Positions 36,968 to 48,732 of a stretch of DNA of 64,000 bases are shown one piece after another; position 1 is the first letter of the stretch, and every line of letters starts with the position of its first letter. Position numbers and translations under genes: made by a program. Under the pieces are notes generated by a model. It saw only the letters and a program-made list of their open reading frames with translations, ran no database searches and had not been told where the DNA came from. Source of the DNA: Marisa cornuarietis (taxonomy: Eukaryota; Mollusca; Gastropoda; Architaenioglossa; Ampullariidae); NCBI GenBank assembly GCA_004794655.1, contig SMMW01000605.1, positions 744,001 through 808,000 on the forward strand. The letters run 5' to 3'.

Positions 36968-37319
36968 AGATGGCCTGAAAAGATCTCCAATAGCAGCCTG
37001 TGGGAAAGAACTAACCAGAATGCCACTAGTCAAGACATCAAAAAGCGCAAGTGGGGCTGGATGGGACACACCCTCGGCAAACCAGCTGACACCATTGCCA
37101 GGCAGGCAGTTGATTGGAACCCTCAGGGGAAGAGGAGAGTTGGGAGGCCAAAACAGACTTGGACAAGATCAGTAGAGAATGATGCAAAGGATGCTGGAAC
37201 CACATGGGCCCAAATGAGGGGGGGGGGCTGCCCAAAACCGGGTCTGTTGGCGATGTGTTGTTGCGGCCCTATGCTCCTCGAGGAGTAGCAAGGAATGATG
37301 ATGCTGATAATGAGTGACT
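36968..37319 (+). mobile_element. 3' end of a LINE (ORF2 C-terminus and short 3' tail)
   Basis: One open frame reads RWPEKISNSSLWERT, then KKRKWGWMGHTLGKPAD, RQAVDWNPQGKRRVGRPKQT and DAGTTWAQM (36968-37220). WGWxGHTL..P and WNPQGKR..GRPK are hallmarks of the C-terminal region of LINE ORF2 polyproteins abundant in invertebrates. A G run shifts the frame, then QNRVCWRCVV-like coding and CTCGAGGAGTAGCAAGGAATGATGATG close the element. It is 5'-truncated, as usual for LINEs. It probably belongs to the same family as the RT fragment at 1-780, and certainly to the one at 53.0 kb. Confidence 0.9.
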
Positions 37320-39410
37320 GCAAGAATTTTATGTGTTTAATGACAAAAAGGGCAAATTTTTATTCAGTAAATTGGAACAAAGAAAGAGCGACAGTATGAC
37401 ATTAAATCCAGTCAGTGTGCAGCGTCACTTCCTACAAATCGTCTCCCTTGGAAGCAGTGTTCACCGCACGCGCTTCTTTCAAGCGACACACTTCCGACCA
37501 TCCTGGGTTTCGTTTTTTCACATTCGACCTGCCTAGACTTGCCTCATTCTCCCTCCCTGCCCTCACAGCCTACTGCTTCCCAGCAGCTCCTGTTAGGCCT
37601 CGTCTGTCAGTCTGTCACGGCCGTGCTTAACCGTCTCTGAGCATCGCGCGACATGTTTTCCCGCGCATGCGTAAAGCACGTCCAGACACGCTTCGCTTCG
37701 GTGGTTTGGTCGCGCGCACAGCCTTTCACCTCTTTCGCACGCCTGTCGATTCGGTTTGCCTCCCTTGCTCGATGCGACCACCGCCATCACGAAGGATCTG
37801 GCTTTCGGACACCGGAAGGGTACGTGGGGGAAAGTGGGGATGGTGGGTGGGGATGGAGTAAGTCGGGCGTGCAAAAATAAAAAAGTGATTTACTGAATAC
37901 ATCAGGAAAGGGACAGGATGGAAGTCGTGGTTCGGGTTGTCTTTCCAGTATCGTCCAGTGCTAGTCTTTTAGTTAGCCAGTGAAAATAACACTTTTTAAA
38001 ATACGTTTGTCATCGTCAGCATTATTGTCCTCGTCTCATCAAATCATCTCACCCAGTGGCAGGGGTTGTGTGTGTGTTTGTGGGGGGGGGGAGACCGTCA
38101 CCATTGACATCTCTTCACTCGTCAGCACCGTCACTTTCCTCATCATCACATCCGGGCCTGACACCGACCTTCTGCTCTGACCAACCCTCCCAGCGCTGCT
38201 GAGATGCCGCTTTGCTCACTTTGGCATGTCGCCAGAAAAAAAAATACCACGCATCGGTGAATCAAATTCTTCACCTGTTCCTGCGCTGTCGGTGTCCCGG
38301 ACAACACGATGATCAATGTCTTTCGTAATGTTTCCGCCAGCAGCCGCCCTTGGTTTTTGCCTGCTCCACGGTCCTTCCGTTGGTGGCCTTGACCTCTTCG
38401 TCTCTGAAAGGTCACTGTCTGACCTGTACGTGGCCACCATCATCGCAGGGACCTACTTATTTCTTGTTTGTTTTGTTAGCTGGTATTTTGTAAGGGTGGG
38501 GGGGGGGGTTGTAAGAAGGTTAGCTTGTTGGCTTGTTTCCACGATTCAATTATTCACATAATAAATGTGCTGCATAGGTAAAAAAAATCTCAAATGCCAA
38601 GAGGAGCTTCGTGCAGAAAAATCGCTGAAACTTGCTGAAAATACACACGAACGTTCATACACTGCGCATGCGTGCACACAAGGTGGCAAGCACGTGCACG
38701 TGCACACGCACAAACGCACACACGCATGCGTGCGCACTCTTGGTTGCCATTAACCTTGGTAATTCGTTCCCCCATCAAAGAAAACCTGGACTCAAAAGCA
38801 ACTGCCAAAAGCATGTGACGAATGAAGTCGAAGACTGGGGCGAAGTGAGAAAGCAGCGGTCTTTATGATCTCACTGATGACTGTCGCTAGCAAGTTTATT
38901 CACTGGGTACGTGCGAAATGTTCGGCGCGGCATTCGGAAAGAGAAAATAAAATGTCGAAGCTTACAGGTGGAACACAGAGGAAGACGTTGGCACCCGCTT
39001 GCACACGTATGCACACGTTACTAAGCCTTTAAGCCCGCACGCACGCAACACCCTGCACGTAAGATCGAAAACAGCCCCCGAGACTGTTTGGGGGTGGCTG
39101 GGTGTGGAGAGGCGAGGGTGGAACTGGGAAGTCAGCGTGCCATCCAGCGATCGAGTGGCGTCCTAGCTACCCGAGTAACGGTACCCGTGCTGCCGTTGAA
39201 GCTCGCTGCGAGCGGTGGGCTGGAGAGCCGGGTACAAGGTTACCTCTTGTGTGTGAGCATTTCGCAAGTGAGTGCAGAAGCCAGACCTTTTTGCTAATGC
39301 TGATTTAATGAGGGCAGGATGGGATCAGCTCCCTTTGGTAAATGCTCCATTTAGAGGCGAGGTGACTTTAGGTTTCTCGAAAGAAGACATGTGTGTGTGT
39401 GTGTGTGTGC

Positions 39411-39446
<36 letters not shown>

Positions 39447-41211
39447 CCTTGCAGTTTGTACATTTTTTATCTTGCACGCATATATGATTTCGCGGAACAA
39501 GGCAAGAAAGCGGGTATGTGAGTGGGTATGTGAGACCTGGCAGTGGAAGGACTGGGAGATTCCCCACCTCCCCCTCCCTGTGTCCCACTGTTCCTTCCTT
39601 GTCCTCTCTGTGCATCTGCCATCTGCCCATACTGTCTTCCCACATCTCTCTCCCTTTTCTCTCTGTCCCTCCTGTCCGCATATTCAGTCCAGTTCTCTCT
39701 CCCCTCAGTTTCCCTTTTTAAAGTATCATTTTTGGCCATCTTGTTGACAATTAGTACAATATTTCGACTTTTCTTTTTTTTAAAAAACATAAACACCCGT
39801 ATTTCAAAAACAACGGTGGACAATCCATTTTATGTAAGTTGTTGATGCGTGGTGGGTGATATCACACCATTACGAGTACAATGTAAAACATTTTATGACT
39901 TAAAAAGCGACTGCAGTGTCGAGGAAAAGTAAATCACCTCTCGTTGTCTGGTAATGGCCAACTGTTACTCATAAAATCAAAACAGCTTTCCGCACTCGGT
40001 CAGCCATTATACAAGTACTTTGGATGTTTTTTTGACCACTTTCTTAAATTTCTTATTAAAAGCCCGACTCTCTTTATTTTTGAAGTCCCGCACGATTTGT
40101 TATGAGCACATGCAAACACCTGTGTCTCCACGTCCACATCCCACATACCTACCCGCACAAAGGGTCATTGGTTTTTAAATGCATTCTGATGTACCGTTCA
40201 AACATTTTTCCTGGCTTGAATCCCTCCAATAAATTGGCGAAAGGGCGGTAGCTGAAGTGGTGACCGAAATCAGTGCTGCTTCCAATTCATCCAAGATTAC
40301 GGCTTCCCTCAGCCAAGATCTGATAGCAATCTCAGGTAGAACCAGCGGATATTGTTATCAAAGGGGAACTTTTCTGCTCCATTCTGCACGAGCACTCAAG
40401 ATTGCGGCCACAGCCGGCCCGGCCAGACGACATTGTAGATAAGGCCCTGCACTCGTGTGGCTGTAACTTTCACCTCAGCAGCTAGAGAGCTCTGACCCGC
40501 CATTGAGCAGACAGAACCTGCAACCCCATCACCCTGTCTCCCTCCTCCAGTCATACAAAGATAACATATCGTTTGACATGATTTACCATTATTGTTTCCA
40601 TCCTTCTGGCCTTGTCTTTATGGGCAGCCCCCCCCCTCTCTCTCTCTCTATCGGGAGCGGACTAGATGCAAACAAACATGTTTTATTTCTTTAACCATAG
40701 TCGTAAATAAAGAAATGTCATTGTCATTCTCCCTCTCGTACTAAGTCTTTCATACGCACGCACTCACGCACGTATAAACATTTAACATATATGCAACATA
40801 TGTACGTGCACGTAGATGATGTATGCACGTACTGTACACCACACACTATAATAAATTTCTAAAGATGGATTCAGCTTTTACCTTATCGCTACCCAAACCC
40901 CTTAGGATTCTAGAAGGCTTAGAATTTATAAGGAATCTAATTTTGTTTTTCTCAACAGCAGCCTATACAGGTCCTCACTGGTTGTACAATGTTCACCCCA
41001 GTATGAGTGTATGTAATATATTTTCTACACAAATTTAATGAGAGAGGATGACAATCCGTCCTACACCATAAATAACTGGCTCTTAATAGGCCTATAAACT
41101 TACTGTCTAATCCATTTTACTCCATTTAGTCATATTGTACGTCTATCCAATCTGTTTGGCGGATAAAAGAAGATGATATATATATATATTAGGGAGGTAA
41201 GCAGGTGAAAG

Positions 41212-41247
<36 letters not shown>

Positions 41248-41269
41248 GAAGTCAAACTTTTAAAGCCGA
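37320..41269. other. No gene proven; CpG-rich stretches upstream of the exon at 41.7 kb
   Basis: NRF1-like palindromes lie at 37662-37671 (CGCGCATGCG) and 38663-38673 (TGCGCATGCGT). Two abutting CACGTG lie at 38691-38702. A G run lies near 38080, GT/GA compound repeat at 39389-39446, and CT runs near 40637 and 41213. Open frames around 37.4-37.9 kb and 39.1-39.8 kb have no recognisable domain. An upstream promoter is possible. Confidence 0.4.
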
Positions 41270-41683
41270 AGTCTACACCGGGTACCTCGTCGCAATATTA
41301 CGTTAGTGCAGCTGAGCGAGGCTTCCGCGATATTTTTAGCATGTTATGTCTGCACCAAATGGTACTCGACAGTCTTTCCGAGCAGAGACTGTGTTTCTGG
41401 TTCGAGGAGACACAGACGACACAGTAAGCCGAAGACGCGAAATATTTCTTCGGTTAAACTAACCCCGCGTACCCCGTGATGTGTGCAGCACTCAGCAGGC
41501 CCCTAACAGCCACGCCAGGCCATTTGTTGTGGTGATTCTCCATCCCCGAGAGGGCCCCAGTGTCGTTCTGTGGCGGCGACAGACGACAGGGCTGCTGACG
41601 CATGCTGGGATGCGAGCTACGCATGCTCGGCAGAATCTTCAGTATTCTGGTGTGAGCAGCGGCTACCGGCCGCAGAAGGAAAA
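41270..41683 (+). promoter_or_regulatory. Candidate promoter and 5' UTR of the zinc-finger gene exon
   Basis: This CpG-rich stretch lies directly upstream of the start codon. GCATGCTGGGA at 41600-41610 is the reverse complement of the TCCCAGCATGC core bound by ZNF143/THAP11-type factors, a typical TATA-less promoter element, about 75-85 bp before the ATG. CGCATGC also recurs at about 41629. No TATA box is evident. The frame upstream of the ATG stays open from at least 41570 but offers no in-frame ATG. The transcription start cannot be placed from sequence alone. Confidence 0.4.
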
Positions 41684-41723
41684 ATGACTCGGCGCAAGCA
41701 GAGTAACCCCAGGTCGGTCAAAG
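41684..41723 (+). CDS. First coding exon of a NuRD-recruiting zinc-finger transcription factor (ZNF423/521-like or FOG/ZFPM-like)
   Basis: The exon encodes MTRRKQSNPRSVK plus the first base of the next codon, then the consensus donor G|GTAAGT (GT at 41724-41725). Vertebrate FOG/ZFPM, ZNF423/ZNF521, SALL and BCL11 proteins all start with an MSRRKQ peptide of this kind. In FOG-1 the first dozen or so residues bind RBBP4/7 and recruit the NuRD repressor complex. The core RRKQ and PR are kept; Ser2 is Thr. SNPR resembles FOG-1, while PRSVK and a following codon that starts with G resemble ZNF423/ZNF521. From memory, their first coding exons also end after about 13 codons in phase 1. An A at -3 suits initiation. 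Later exons with the zinc fingers were not found, so the gene should continue beyond 64 kb on the plus strand after an intron of over 22 kb. The motif is short, so chance is unlikely but not excluded. Subfamily is undecided. Confidence 0.72.
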
Positions 41724-42202
41724 GTAAGTTTGGAAGAAACTTTCATCAAATTTGTCTGAATGTGATGCCTGGCTTGTCTTTCCTCATTCTTATCACCTTG
41801 TTGTCTGCTTTCGTTGGATAATTGACGATACTAGCAAATATCGAAAGTTCAGTTCCCACCGACTTGTAGCAGACGACAAAAGATGCTTTTTTAGTAGATA
41901 GTATTTTCGAAGACAAAGTTTCGGAAATTTTCATGAAATTATCTCAGTTTTATTGACATGATCACATTTCGATTCGAGTTGTTGTGCCTTAGTGGTTGCT
42001 TTGTGCTGGTATCAATGTTTAGCAGGGTGGATTGTGGCCCGTTGCCAAGATGCTGGCTTGGATGTGTCGTTCTGTCCTGTCGTAGAAGTTGTTATGGCTT
42101 ATTATTGAAAATCAAGGCGCTTTGGTTGTCAAAACAGGTTTGAGATTGTGTGTGTTTACGTCATTCTGTCGGAGGGTAGTTAAAGAGGATTTTCTTTTTC
42201 CT

Positions 42203-42225
42203 GGGGTTGGGGTGGGGGTGGGGGT
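42203..42225 (+). other. G-quadruplex motif on the sense strand, 480 bp after exon 1
   Basis: Four runs of at least four G with loops TT, T and T. On the non-template strand just downstream of a promoter, such tracts are known to favour R-loops. Confidence 0.7.
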
Positions 42226-43068
42226 GAACGATGCAGTGAGGATGGGCTGTCATAAATTTATCTCCAAGGAGCTGCTAAGTTACATCCGGAAGGTGTGTAT
42301 GTGATGCGAGGGGGAACGTTGGATCGGCCCTCGTCATTAAGTCGTTATCTTCATGAGGGACATGCTCATCGGTATTTTAGCATTAGCTACGCCATTTTTA
42401 TCCCTCGCGAAGCCTCGCTTGCTGGGCGAATAACGCGTGGCCTACATGCTCAGTCTCTGCAACTGATGACAGGTTACCTACCCCTCCATCCATCCCTAGC
42501 CATACGTGACAGTCAGCCTAGCAACCGATCCCCCCTTACCTCCCACCCGCCCCCCCCACGACCAATCTGCTCTTTTTGTGTGAATCCCGTGAAGCAGGGT
42601 AGGGTTTCAGGGGAGGGAAGAAATATCTTGGTCCATCACGCCCCATGCAGTTCTGCCTGTTTACACCTGCAACGTTTCGCATCGGTAATTTAGAAGGTAG
42701 GGTGACCAATATGCACTCGGAGATTGCAGTAAGGAGTGGAGTGTGGCGTGAGAGCTCCTGTTGCTGCCATTTTGACCATCGCGTGGACATCGCCACCACC
42801 ATCACAGCCTCGTTGCAACGCCCCCCATATCCTAGGCTGGCTGCTGTGAATGAGACAGACACCCCATGGCCACATCGCTCTGCCCAGTTTTGTTCTCGAA
42901 ACCGAAGCAGGATTTGTTCGAACACGAAAATGATGTATGTTAAGCCGAGGGCGAGATGGGGCATTGTGGCGAGGGCGAGCGGTCGCCGTTGTCATGTGGC
43001 GTAGTTTCTACACCTGCATCAGACCAATTAGCTGCTTTGTCCTCTGCCTCGCCCCCCTTGTGACGTAA

Positions 43069-43079
43069 GCCGCCATCTT
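43069..43079 (-). promoter_or_regulatory. YY1-like site
   Basis: GCCGCCATCTT is the reverse complement of AAGATGGCGGC, the YY1 promoter motif, in a CpG-rich patch that also holds TGACGTAA eight bases upstream. It may mark an alternative promoter. Confidence 0.4.
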
Positions 43080-44648
43080 CGTGGCTGTTTCTTCCCCACC
43101 TGTCGCCCTGAGACTGCCATCAGCCTCCACAGGTGTCTTTCTTACTGTTGTTTTTATTTATTACCTGTGTTGTGAACAGTCAGAGGAGTCGCACTTTGTG
43201 TATGTTTGTATGTGTAAGGAGAAAGGAAGTAGATGTCAGTCCCTTTTGCTCGTACATCTTCTCACCGTTTAAAATATTTTTGTGTGACGTATATAGCTAC
43301 CTTTTTTTACAGATGGAAAATGCATTTATGAGTATAGCACGGACTCTCCATGGAAACCAACCATTATCAAGCATCATTTCCGCTTTATTTGTTAGAGTAT
43401 CATAAAAATAGTTCAATACCATGGCAAAAAATGCTTTTCTTTCCTACAGTTGTTTGGAACAGAAACTGTGATGATTGATTGCAAATCCGCAATATTCGTG
43501 CACACATCGTCCTGTGTTTTCTGCTCGCACGACCTGCATTCAGATTCAGTTTTTTGTCGGGTATAAGATAGATGAGTGAACAGTGAGCAGCGCGTCATGC
43601 TCTGGGGTATGACTGCTTCAGGTGCCGAGGTGCGTGGGTGGGATGAACATGATGGGCGAGGAGTGGCTTTGGTGAAGGTGACAAAACAACAACGAGTTGC
43701 TGTTGTGTTATGCCACAGGTCTGCTTATATATTAAGGGATAATGAAGGAGGAGGTGGTTGTGGTTGTAGTGGAGGTAGTGGAGATAGTGATGATAAATGT
43801 TTGGCGATGACAGGCAGTCCAATGCTCATACACTACATCTTCCTGCCCGAAGACTATTTTCCGGGGACTGGTTTACAGTGCCTTTTTTTTCCTATCAGTG
43901 TGTGCACCACTGGAGAAAAAAATACCTGTGGTTCTGTTTACTTTGTGTCTTCAAAGGGGTGTTTGCCGTGTCATCAGTCATACAGGTATAAGCAGCCCCG
44001 ATGAAGTCAGTTATGGACACGATCAGTTTACTGAGCCATCAAACTGTAGACCTGATGTCCCCATCCTACTTCCAGCCACTTGGGTGTCGAGGGTATCTGG
44101 CGACGACAGGCACTCGCTAACAACCTCTGGCAAACCGTCCCTCGGGGAGCTGACTCGTAACGTGTGTTCCACATAGCCTCCCTTCTGCCCTGCTGACCTC
44201 CATTCTGCCCTGCTGCCCCCTCAGACCAGCGTCCGTTGTCCAGCGGGTATTATGGCGCATTTAGCTGGGCGATGGTCAAGATTGTCTACCCTCCTCCCTC
44301 CTCTTTGATCTCTTCTTCGTCAGCGACATCTCCTGGCCTTGGTGTGTTCCCGTGCTGCTGGCTTGGCGATGGGGAGTACAAGTAGTGCCCGTGGTGAATC
44401 GTGCCCCATCCTTGGCCATGTGTGTTTCATCTTCACGTACATGTTCAGCAGCCAGCTATCATATGCGTGTGATGTGGCTCTGTTTTATGAGAGACCTAAA
44501 CCATAAATACTGTTTTCTCTGCGCCTTAAGATGTACAGCCTACGACAAAATAACATTTTAACATGTATTGACGATAATTTATTATTCCTCAGAAGTCCAC
44601 GAGTCGAGCTACCTTCATTGAATATATTTGTTCTATCTTAATTAATTA

Positions 44649-44758
44649 ATTAATTAAACTGTTTTTGCTTGGTTGATTTATTGATTTTTATGTGCAACAC
44701 ACATTAATTAAACTGTTTGCTTAGTTGATTGATTGAGTGATTTTTATTTCCAACACAC
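44649..44758. repeat. Tandem duplication of about 55 bp
   Basis: Two adjacent copies start with TTAATTAAACTGTTT (44649 and 44703) and end with CAACACACA, preceded by a TTAA run. Confidence 0.8.
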
Positions 44759-47700
44759 ATCCTTTTTTTTCATGATTGATCACCTGTTGCATGTCTTTCT
44801 ACTTTTCTGCTAGTTTGAGTTTTAAAAATGGATAAAGCGAGCACTGTCTGCGTGACGGTCAGAAACGATGTTGTTCCCATCATTATAATTAGCACGTGAT
44901 GAGCGCACGTGTTGGTAGTCGAAAGACTTTTAAACAGAATACTTGCGCCATACCATCATCCACTACCGCCATGATTTCCCACATACTGTATCAACAATGG
45001 CAGCCAGACTCGTGTTAGAGCTGTATAGTGATGCCACACAGACCAGGTAAATGCCTTTGACCCTCGTCTAATCAGTCAGGTCCCATTTGCTGCTATTATA
45101 GTCGTGCCACCGACCACCTGTATGGTCATACCCCGTGAGAGCTACCCAGACCCGAGAAACCAACCATTTGCTGGCTGTAAGTCACCTCACCACCCACTTA
45201 TCCTTTGCTGTTCGAGTGATGGGTCAGATGTTCCATTAGTGACTAGTATTGTAATAATATCAACGGTTTTCAGATACAAAATAAACGTTTGTCATTAATT
45301 TAACATTAACAGCGAGTCTTTCTAAAGTCAAAAATAATCGTTAGAAAAAGATATTTTAAGTCTGCGACTTATCCAGCTAGTACATGGAAAATCTTTCACT
45401 TGAGAAATGAAGAGAGATAAGAAAATGTTTAGAAAATATAATCAGACCCATGCTGCAAACAAGATAATCTTTGCATGGGGTTGCTGAATGACAAAATAGT
45501 GGAACATAAAAACAATGAAGGTGACAGTTGAAGAGTCTGCCCGAGCCTTATCGAGACGACAAAGATAGAAATAAATTCATTACAAGAAGTAAACTGCGAA
45601 TAATTTTATTGGTAGAAAAAATAGAAAGAGGGGGAAAAAAAGGTCTTTGGTGGGTTTTCAAAAGGACGTTCCGGCGGCTGCATGGTTGAGTGTACAGCAG
45701 AAGCACCCAGGGTAGCCGTGTTTCCGGTTGGATGATCATCACCTCTTGACATACTCTGATGCGGGGAGGCCCTGTCATTCTGAATAAAATCAGAGCCCTG
45801 CCTGCCACTTCATCACCCAGCGTTGACAATTAAGATCCTAAGTAAGACGCACTCTTTACCCCTCACCTCATCTCCCCACCCGACATGTTTGGGCTCATTT
45901 GTGTTTGCAGTGGGCCACCCCGGTCTCTGGGAGACCTAGCTAATAGCTCCCAGCACCCATTAGCTGTGTTTGACAACAGTGTAGACTGGAGTGGACAGGA
46001 CATTGCTTGCCTCTGGTACTGTTCACGACAGGGCTGGCTAAAGTAACCCTCTGGTTAGCCTTATAGGCAAGTAACAAGCGCCTGACAGCTCAAGAACAAC
46101 TGCAGTCGATGTGGATGACCGGGTGTGGTTACAAAGTAGGGTTATAAATAAAGTACAAAATGTACTTCGTCAAAGGTTTTGTTAGATGTTGCACAGAGAT
46201 GTGGATACAAATGTGTTGTCAGCCATAGTCGTGTAGCTAATACCAATATTAAAATACATAACACGTGTATTAGTAGAGACTGTTATCGCAAAATTAAGCA
46301 AGGGTCTCATTACTTTTGAAAAAAAATTATTACTACAATATTTGTGCTGGCATATATATTTCAGCCAACTTGAACAATCGGATTAGATGCCACACCGGAA
46401 TGTAATAATTAAAACATTTATGTTCAAACAACTGATCTTTTTTAAGTTCCTGAGCACAGAGGTGAGTTACTGTACAACTGAATGCATAATGGAAGGGGGA
46501 GGGGAGGGTGTGTGAGTGAGGAGAAGGCACGTGACGTGTGATTCACGTGCACATACCCAGGACGAGGGAGGGCTAGTAGACAGGTCATCCAGGTCACGTG
46601 CCTGTAACTATATTGCTTGATCCCTTAATCTCTAACGCTTATGGCCTGGTTATTTGCTTTGTAGATGGTTCTTTCATAAAACATTTTACTTGTTGTTGTG
46701 AACAATCTTTCATCAGCCCCCAGTCAGACTTGAGGTTAGCGAAGTGACACGGTGGTCAGTGAAGACGAATTAATTGAGCCTCGCGAAGAGATGTACAGTG
46801 GCCAGTGCTTTTGTGTAAACACGCTTTGTGCTGAGCATTTGCACGACACGTGGTTGATAACATCGACACTCGTATACCCCGAGTCCCCGACTAGCTTTGT
46901 GGAACCACCTAGAGTCCTAGATGTCAAACGGGTTTACTTCCATTAGGACTTTTCCACCCTCCCCCCGCCCCACCCGAGCTTTCAGGTGACCTCGTCTCCG
47001 TTGCTAGTCTTCATCAGTTTGTATACCCATGCTAATTACCCGGGCTGTTTACACACATCTCAAGATAAGATCTCCAGACAGCAAGGAAGTGCGCTGCACT
47101 GGGTTTCTCGTCTTTTGTCCTCCAATTGGAGAAGTTGAATTGAAAATTGCAAAGCAAACTGTTATCAACCAGTGCACTGAAGACAAGAAAGAACTCGGAC
47201 TGGGCCGGGTGCGCGTATCACGAAGTCGGGTGGAGGCTTGCCGAAGCTGCTGCTTACGAGTGGGTCTGCTACTCGTTCGGGCCCACGTACCCGGACGACG
47301 TACCCTGACGCTGGATGATGGCTGAAAAATGGGAGAGGCCAGGGGTGGGGTAAGACTCCCCTCCGCACCAGTGCTACCCGGTCAGAGGTAGGGAGGGGGA
47401 TGTTCACGTGAAAGAATTGAAAGAGAAAGAAGGGCTTACCGGGTACGGAGGCGGAGGTGAAAAGACGGGAATCACTGCTGGGTCCTTTTCTAGTTTCATC
47501 TTCCGGGGTCCATTCAAATAAATGGAAGCCCGTGAGCCCCGCTGATGTCGGCACAGAATTATGGCAGCACAATGTTTACATTAACATTTATTCGTGTCGA
47601 CACGGACTGCTTCTTTACAAACACCTCCTAGCTACTGCTCCACACTCTGTTCCCGGGGTTGACAACATTTTGTTTTTACTTCTCTGTTGCTCAGTGTTTT

Positions 47701-48480
47701 GCGCTGCTGTTGAACTGGCGGAAAATGTTTGAAGAAAACCTGCAATTGGCCAATTTAAATCGATGGCAGAACTGCAGTAAAGTCCAGATCCAGACAGTTC
47801 TAAAATATAACAAATTATTGACAAGAATACTCGCTAAGAACATCTAATACTTTGAAAAGATTATGAGAATTGCCTTGCAATACTCCGGCATTCGGTTCAT
47901 TTTTGTTTTATCGTTTCTTCTCGGAAGCAGTCTTAATGTCGGAAATGTTAGGATGTACCATTGAATGATACCTTAAATGGGATCGGTTTAGTATTTACCC
48001 GAAGAGCTCCCAAAGTAGTTTTCAGTCATTTGTTTGCATCACGTGCATCAGATGTCTCAGTTTTAAATAAAATATTAGTTCAGAAATAGGTTCCGGTAAC
48101 AATGTCCAATATAATCGATGCATCAAACAAGCTACAGTCAAATAAAACATTTATTAAAGAAGCCTTTTCAAACAGAGTGTCTGGAAATATGTTTCAGTGG
48201 ACATCGGGGGGGGGGGAGGTGTCCTGTTTCTTCGTGCCGATACACTGACAAGGAAAGGGGATGCGAGAATGTTTTATTTGTGCTTAGGACGAAAGCCCTG
48301 CAAATATTGGCTGGTCAATACATCTTTCGATATTAAGGGAGGCCGTCACATAACTGGGTATCCGTGAAGGAGGGTCGGGAAGGGATCAGAGCTGGTGCTC
48401 AGCAAGTAAGACTGAGCGACAGTCACCCTTTCTATAGACTTTGGATTCCTGCTGCGTTTTCAATATCGCCGTGCGCACCC
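44759..48480. other. No gene recognised; E-box pairs
   Basis: Intronic if the exon call is right. CACGTG occurs at 44893 and 44906, and three times at 46528-46600. CGGGTA words become common after 46.9 kb. Open frames such as 47029-47325 show no domain. Confidence 0.5.
46528..46600. promoter_or_regulatory. Cluster of three CACGTG E-boxes
   Basis: Palindromic CACGTG at 46528-46533, 46544-46549 and 46595-46600. The flanks GGCACGTGAC and GTCACGTGCC resemble bHLH-zip (USF/MITF type) sites. An enhancer role is inferred only. Confidence 0.35.
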
Positions 48481-48732
48481 CTGAGGCGCAGGACGTGCAT
48501 AGTTTGTGCTGCACTCGCCCTTAACAGCGCTCGGCGAATAAAAGTTTCTTCAGGCGATAATCTCAGAAATCCACAAATACAAGAGCTTGTCAGGAAAATT
48601 TCACCGCAGGTCTCGGACTTTGAACTGCATTTCATACAGTTTGTTAACACCTTGAAGGAACCTGCTACAGCAAGATTGTTGACGACTTCAGGGTATTGTA
48701 AAGGGTATTGTATTATTTCGACGGTTGCATGA
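48481..48732 (+). pseudogene. Possible relic of a zinc-finger-associated (ZAD-like) domain
   Basis: The open frame reads RRRTCIVC, then RRIKVSSGDNL, IQELVRKISPQ, FELHFIQFVNTLKE and then the stop at 48732. The spacing of CxxC, a charged loop, LVxKI and a second aromatic-rich helix resembles a ZAD-type treble-clef domain. The second CxxC pair expected before VNTLK reads FIQF here. Each Cys-to-Phe change needs one G-to-T base change, which suggests decay. The likeness is weak and may be coincidence. Without the second pair no zinc site would form. Confidence 0.25.

Larger units (their letters stand above)
41724..44648 (+). other. Probable start of a long first intron, CpG-rich to about 43.1 kb
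   Basis: No second exon is recognised. A G-quadruplex tract lies at 42203-42225. YY1-like motifs lie at 43069-43079 (GCCGCCATCTT) and about 42763 (GCTGCCATTTTG). A C-rich run lies near 42545. The open frames of 119 to 142 codons here have no known domain. Confidence 0.5.
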
